Assembly: GCF_029626265.1 (NCBI RefSeq)
Contig: NZ_JARUBN010000001.1
Location: 2,046,001 to 2,110,000 of the forward strand
Length of the DNA: 64,000 nucleotides
Reading direction: 5' to 3'
Source of the DNA: Micromonospora sp. WMMD1102
Lineage (GTDB): Bacteria; Actinomycetota; Actinomycetes; Mycobacteriales; Micromonosporaceae
The notes beneath the pieces are model-generated. The model did not search any database, was not told the origin of the DNA, and worked only from the letters and a program-made list of their open reading frames with translations. Position 1 is the first letter of the stretch; every line of letters starts with the position of its first letter. Below, piece by piece: positions 62,518-64,000 of this stretch. Both the position numbers and the translations under genes were made by a program.

Positions 62518-62531
62518 TGTTAGCGATAACA
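62518..62531. promoter_or_regulatory. LacI-type operator between two GH43 genes
   Basis: TGTTAGCGATAACA has TGTTA/TAACA arms around a central CG, the standard operator form for LacI-family regulators of hemicellulose genes in actinobacteria. It lies 87 bp from one start and 66 bp from the other. Neither LacI protein in this window has this operator, so the regulator is elsewhere. Confidence 0.75.
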
Positions 62532-62596
62532 CTGGCCTGCGTGACACCCCGATGACAGCGGGTGTCTCCGCCGGACCCGACGAAAGGTCACATGTC

Positions 62597-64000
62597 ATGA
62601 AGCCGATTCCGCGCAGGGTGCGCCACCCGCTCCGGTCAACCGGCTCCAGGCCGCTGCTCGCCGTACTGGCCACCGTGCTCGCGCTGCTGGCCGGACTGCT
62701 GCCGGGCGCCCCGGCCGCCGCCGCACCGGCGGTGAACTACACCAACCCGCTGGTGAACCAGCGCGCCGACCCGCACATCTTCCGGCACACCGACGGCTAC
62801 TACTACTTCACCGCCACCGTCCCGCAGTACGACCGGATCGTGCTCCGCCGGGCGACCACGTTGCAGGGCCTGGCCAGCGCCGCCGAGACGACGATCTGGC
62901 GCCGGCACACCAGCGGCGAGATGGGCGCACACATCTGGGCTCCCGAAATCCACTTCGTCAACGGCCGCTGGTACGTCTACTTCGCCGCCGGCCGCACCGA
63001 CGACATCTGGCGGATCCGGATGTACGTTCTGGAGAACGCCGGTGCCAACCCGCTGACCGGGTCGTGGACCGAGCGCGGCCGGATCAGCACCCCGTGGGAC
63101 ACCTTCAGCCTCGACGCGTCGACATTCGTGGCGAACGGCGTCCGCTATCTGGTCTGGGCGCAGTCCGAACCGGGGATCTCCACCAACTCCAACCTCTACC
63201 TGGCTCGGATGGGCAGCAACCCGTGGCAGATCACCGGCACGGTGACCCGGCTGACGGTGCCGACGTACGACTGGGAGACCCGGGGCTACCGGGTCGCCGA
63301 GGGGCCGTCGGTGATCCAGCGCAACGGCCGGATCTTCCTGACCTACTCGGCCAGCGCCACCGACGCCAACTACTGCCTCGGGATGCTCACCGCCCCGGCG
63401 AACGCGAACCTGCTGAACGCGGCGTCCTGGACCAAGAGCCCGACCCCGGTCTTCGCCAGCTTCGCCGCCACCGGCCAGTACGGTCCCGGGCACAACTCGT
63501 TCACCGTCTCCGAGGACGGTCAGAGCGACATCCTCGTCTACCACGACCGCAACTACCGGGACATCAACGGCGACCCGCTCAACGACCCCAACCGGCGTAC
63601 CAGGATCCAGAAGCTGTACTGGAACGCCGACGGCACCCCGAACCTCGGCATCCCGGTGCCGGACGGCGCCACCCCGGTCCGGCTGCGCCCGCACGACCTC
63701 GCCGAGGCGTACCTGCGGCACTACGACTACCGGGTCCGGGTCGACGCCAACGTCACACCGCTGGCCGACTCGCAGTTCCGGATCGTGACCGGCCTGTCCG
63801 GCTCCGGCACGGTGTCGCTGGAGTCGACCAACTTCCCCGGCTACTACCTGCGGCACCGCAACTACGAGGTGCACGTCGAGCGCGACGACGGTTCGGCGCA
63901 GTTCCGGGCCGACGCCAGCTTCCTGCGCCGGACCGGCCTGGCCAGCGGCGCCGCGATCTCGCTGGAGGCGCAGAATTTCGCCGGCCGGTACCTGCGGCAC
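62597..64000 (+). CDS. Secreted GH43 enzyme with C-terminal AbfB (CBM42) domain, cut by window edge
   Basis: 468 codons visible from ATG 62597 (GAAAGG upstream). Signal peptide 1-43 ends in PAAAAP. Propeller residues: D58 in RADPHIFRH, D173 in SLDASTF, E236 in VAEGPSV, and HNSFTV later. From about residue 370 two AbfB-type beta-trefoil units appear (YLRHYDYRVRVDANV, YYLRHRNYEVHVERDDG), which bind arabinofuranose side chains. Predicted arabinan or arabinoxylan debranching enzyme; end lies beyond the window. Confidence 0.92.
   Translation, partial: MKPIPRRVRHPLRSTGSRPLLAVLATVLALLAGLLPGAPAAAAPAVNYTNPLVNQRADPHIFRHTDGYYYFTATVPQYDRIVLRRATTLQGLASAAETTIWRRHTSGEMGAHIWAPEIHFVNGRWYVYFAAGRTDDIWRIRMYVLENAGANPLTGSWTERGRISTPWDTFSLDASTFVANGVRYLVWAQSEPGISTNSNLYLARMGSNPWQITGTVTRLTVPTYDWETRGYRVAEGPSVIQRNGRIFLTYSASATDANYCLGMLTAPANANLLNAASWTKSPTPVFASFAATGQYGPGHNSFTVSEDGQSDILVYHDRNYRDINGDPLNDPNRRTRIQKLYWNADGTPNLGIPVPDGATPVRLRPHDLAEAYLRHYDYRVRVDANVTPLADSQFRIVTGLSGSGTVSLESTNFPGYYLRHRNYEVHVERDDGSAQFRADASFLRRTGLASGAAISLEAQNFAGRYLRH

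Overview
The window is very GC-rich actinobacterial chromosome, most likely from the family Micromonosporaceae (Micromonospora/Plantactinospora-like). I infer this from strong G/C preference at third codon positions, frequent GTG starts, an XRE regulator paired with a DUF397 protein, a DUF574 methyltransferase, a DivIVA-domain coiled-coil protein, a RamB-type regulator, and secreted plant-polysaccharide hydrolases carrying ricin-type or AbfB modules. No rRNA, tRNA, CRISPR array, IS element or complete prophage was seen.

Layout. 1-609: partial N-formylglutamate amidohydrolase. 828-4576: a tightly coupled two-gene accessory module, an ankyrin protein with a duplicated SUKH-like C-terminal domain followed by an RNase Z-like metallo-beta-lactamase protein, with a gene remnant behind it at 4743-4901. 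5051-6631: DivIVA-type coiled-coil protein. 6767-23890: a carbohydrate-uptake region with a secreted GH39-like enzyme with a ricin module, a LacI regulator, ABC operon 1 (binding protein, two permeases, GH63-like glycosidase), an NAD kinase, and LacI-led ABC operon 2 (binding protein, two permeases, secreted glycoamylase-like protein, GH39 xylosidase-like enzyme). Both LacI systems have clear operator palindromes. Neither operon encodes an ABC ATPase, so a shared MsiK-like ATPase elsewhere is presumed.

23975-42641: mixed housekeeping and accessory genes: amphi-Trp protein with a long acidic tail, XRE/DUF397 pair, MBL-fold hydrolase, two-component system, DHFR-like reductase, two methyltransferases, LysR, DUF574 methyltransferase, YaaA, an azoreductase/MarR divergent pair, FAD monooxygenase, S15-type hydrolase, CPBP membrane protease and phospholipase D. 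42680-45609: ECF sigma factor and heme peroxidase, convergent across two strong hairpins. 45961-50540: glyoxylate shunt, with a RamB-like regulator divergent from isocitrate lyase and malate synthase; the promoter carries regularly spaced repeats.

50711-64000: a region with several decayed genes (beta-helix Tat protein, C-terminal carbohydrate-binding fragment, frameshifted membrane protein) among intact ones: small HhH-like protein, D-threonine aldolase/D-serine deaminase-like enzyme, Tat-exported sugar isomerase, TctABC tripartite transporter, intracellular GH10 xylanase, and two divergent secreted GH43 enzymes sharing a LacI-type operator. The xylanase, the xylosidase-like and arabinanase-like enzymes and the sugar transporters together suggest hemicellulose (arabinoxylan/arabinan) use.

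The best candidate for something undescribed is the ankyrin/SUKH-like + RNase Z-like module at 828-4576. The best DNA-level oddities are the perfect 36-bp palindrome at 59405-59440, the 29-bp operator palindrome at 9890-9918, the three 17-bp-spaced repeats before isocitrate lyase, and a 20-bp tandem duplication of a start-codon region at 9968-10007.
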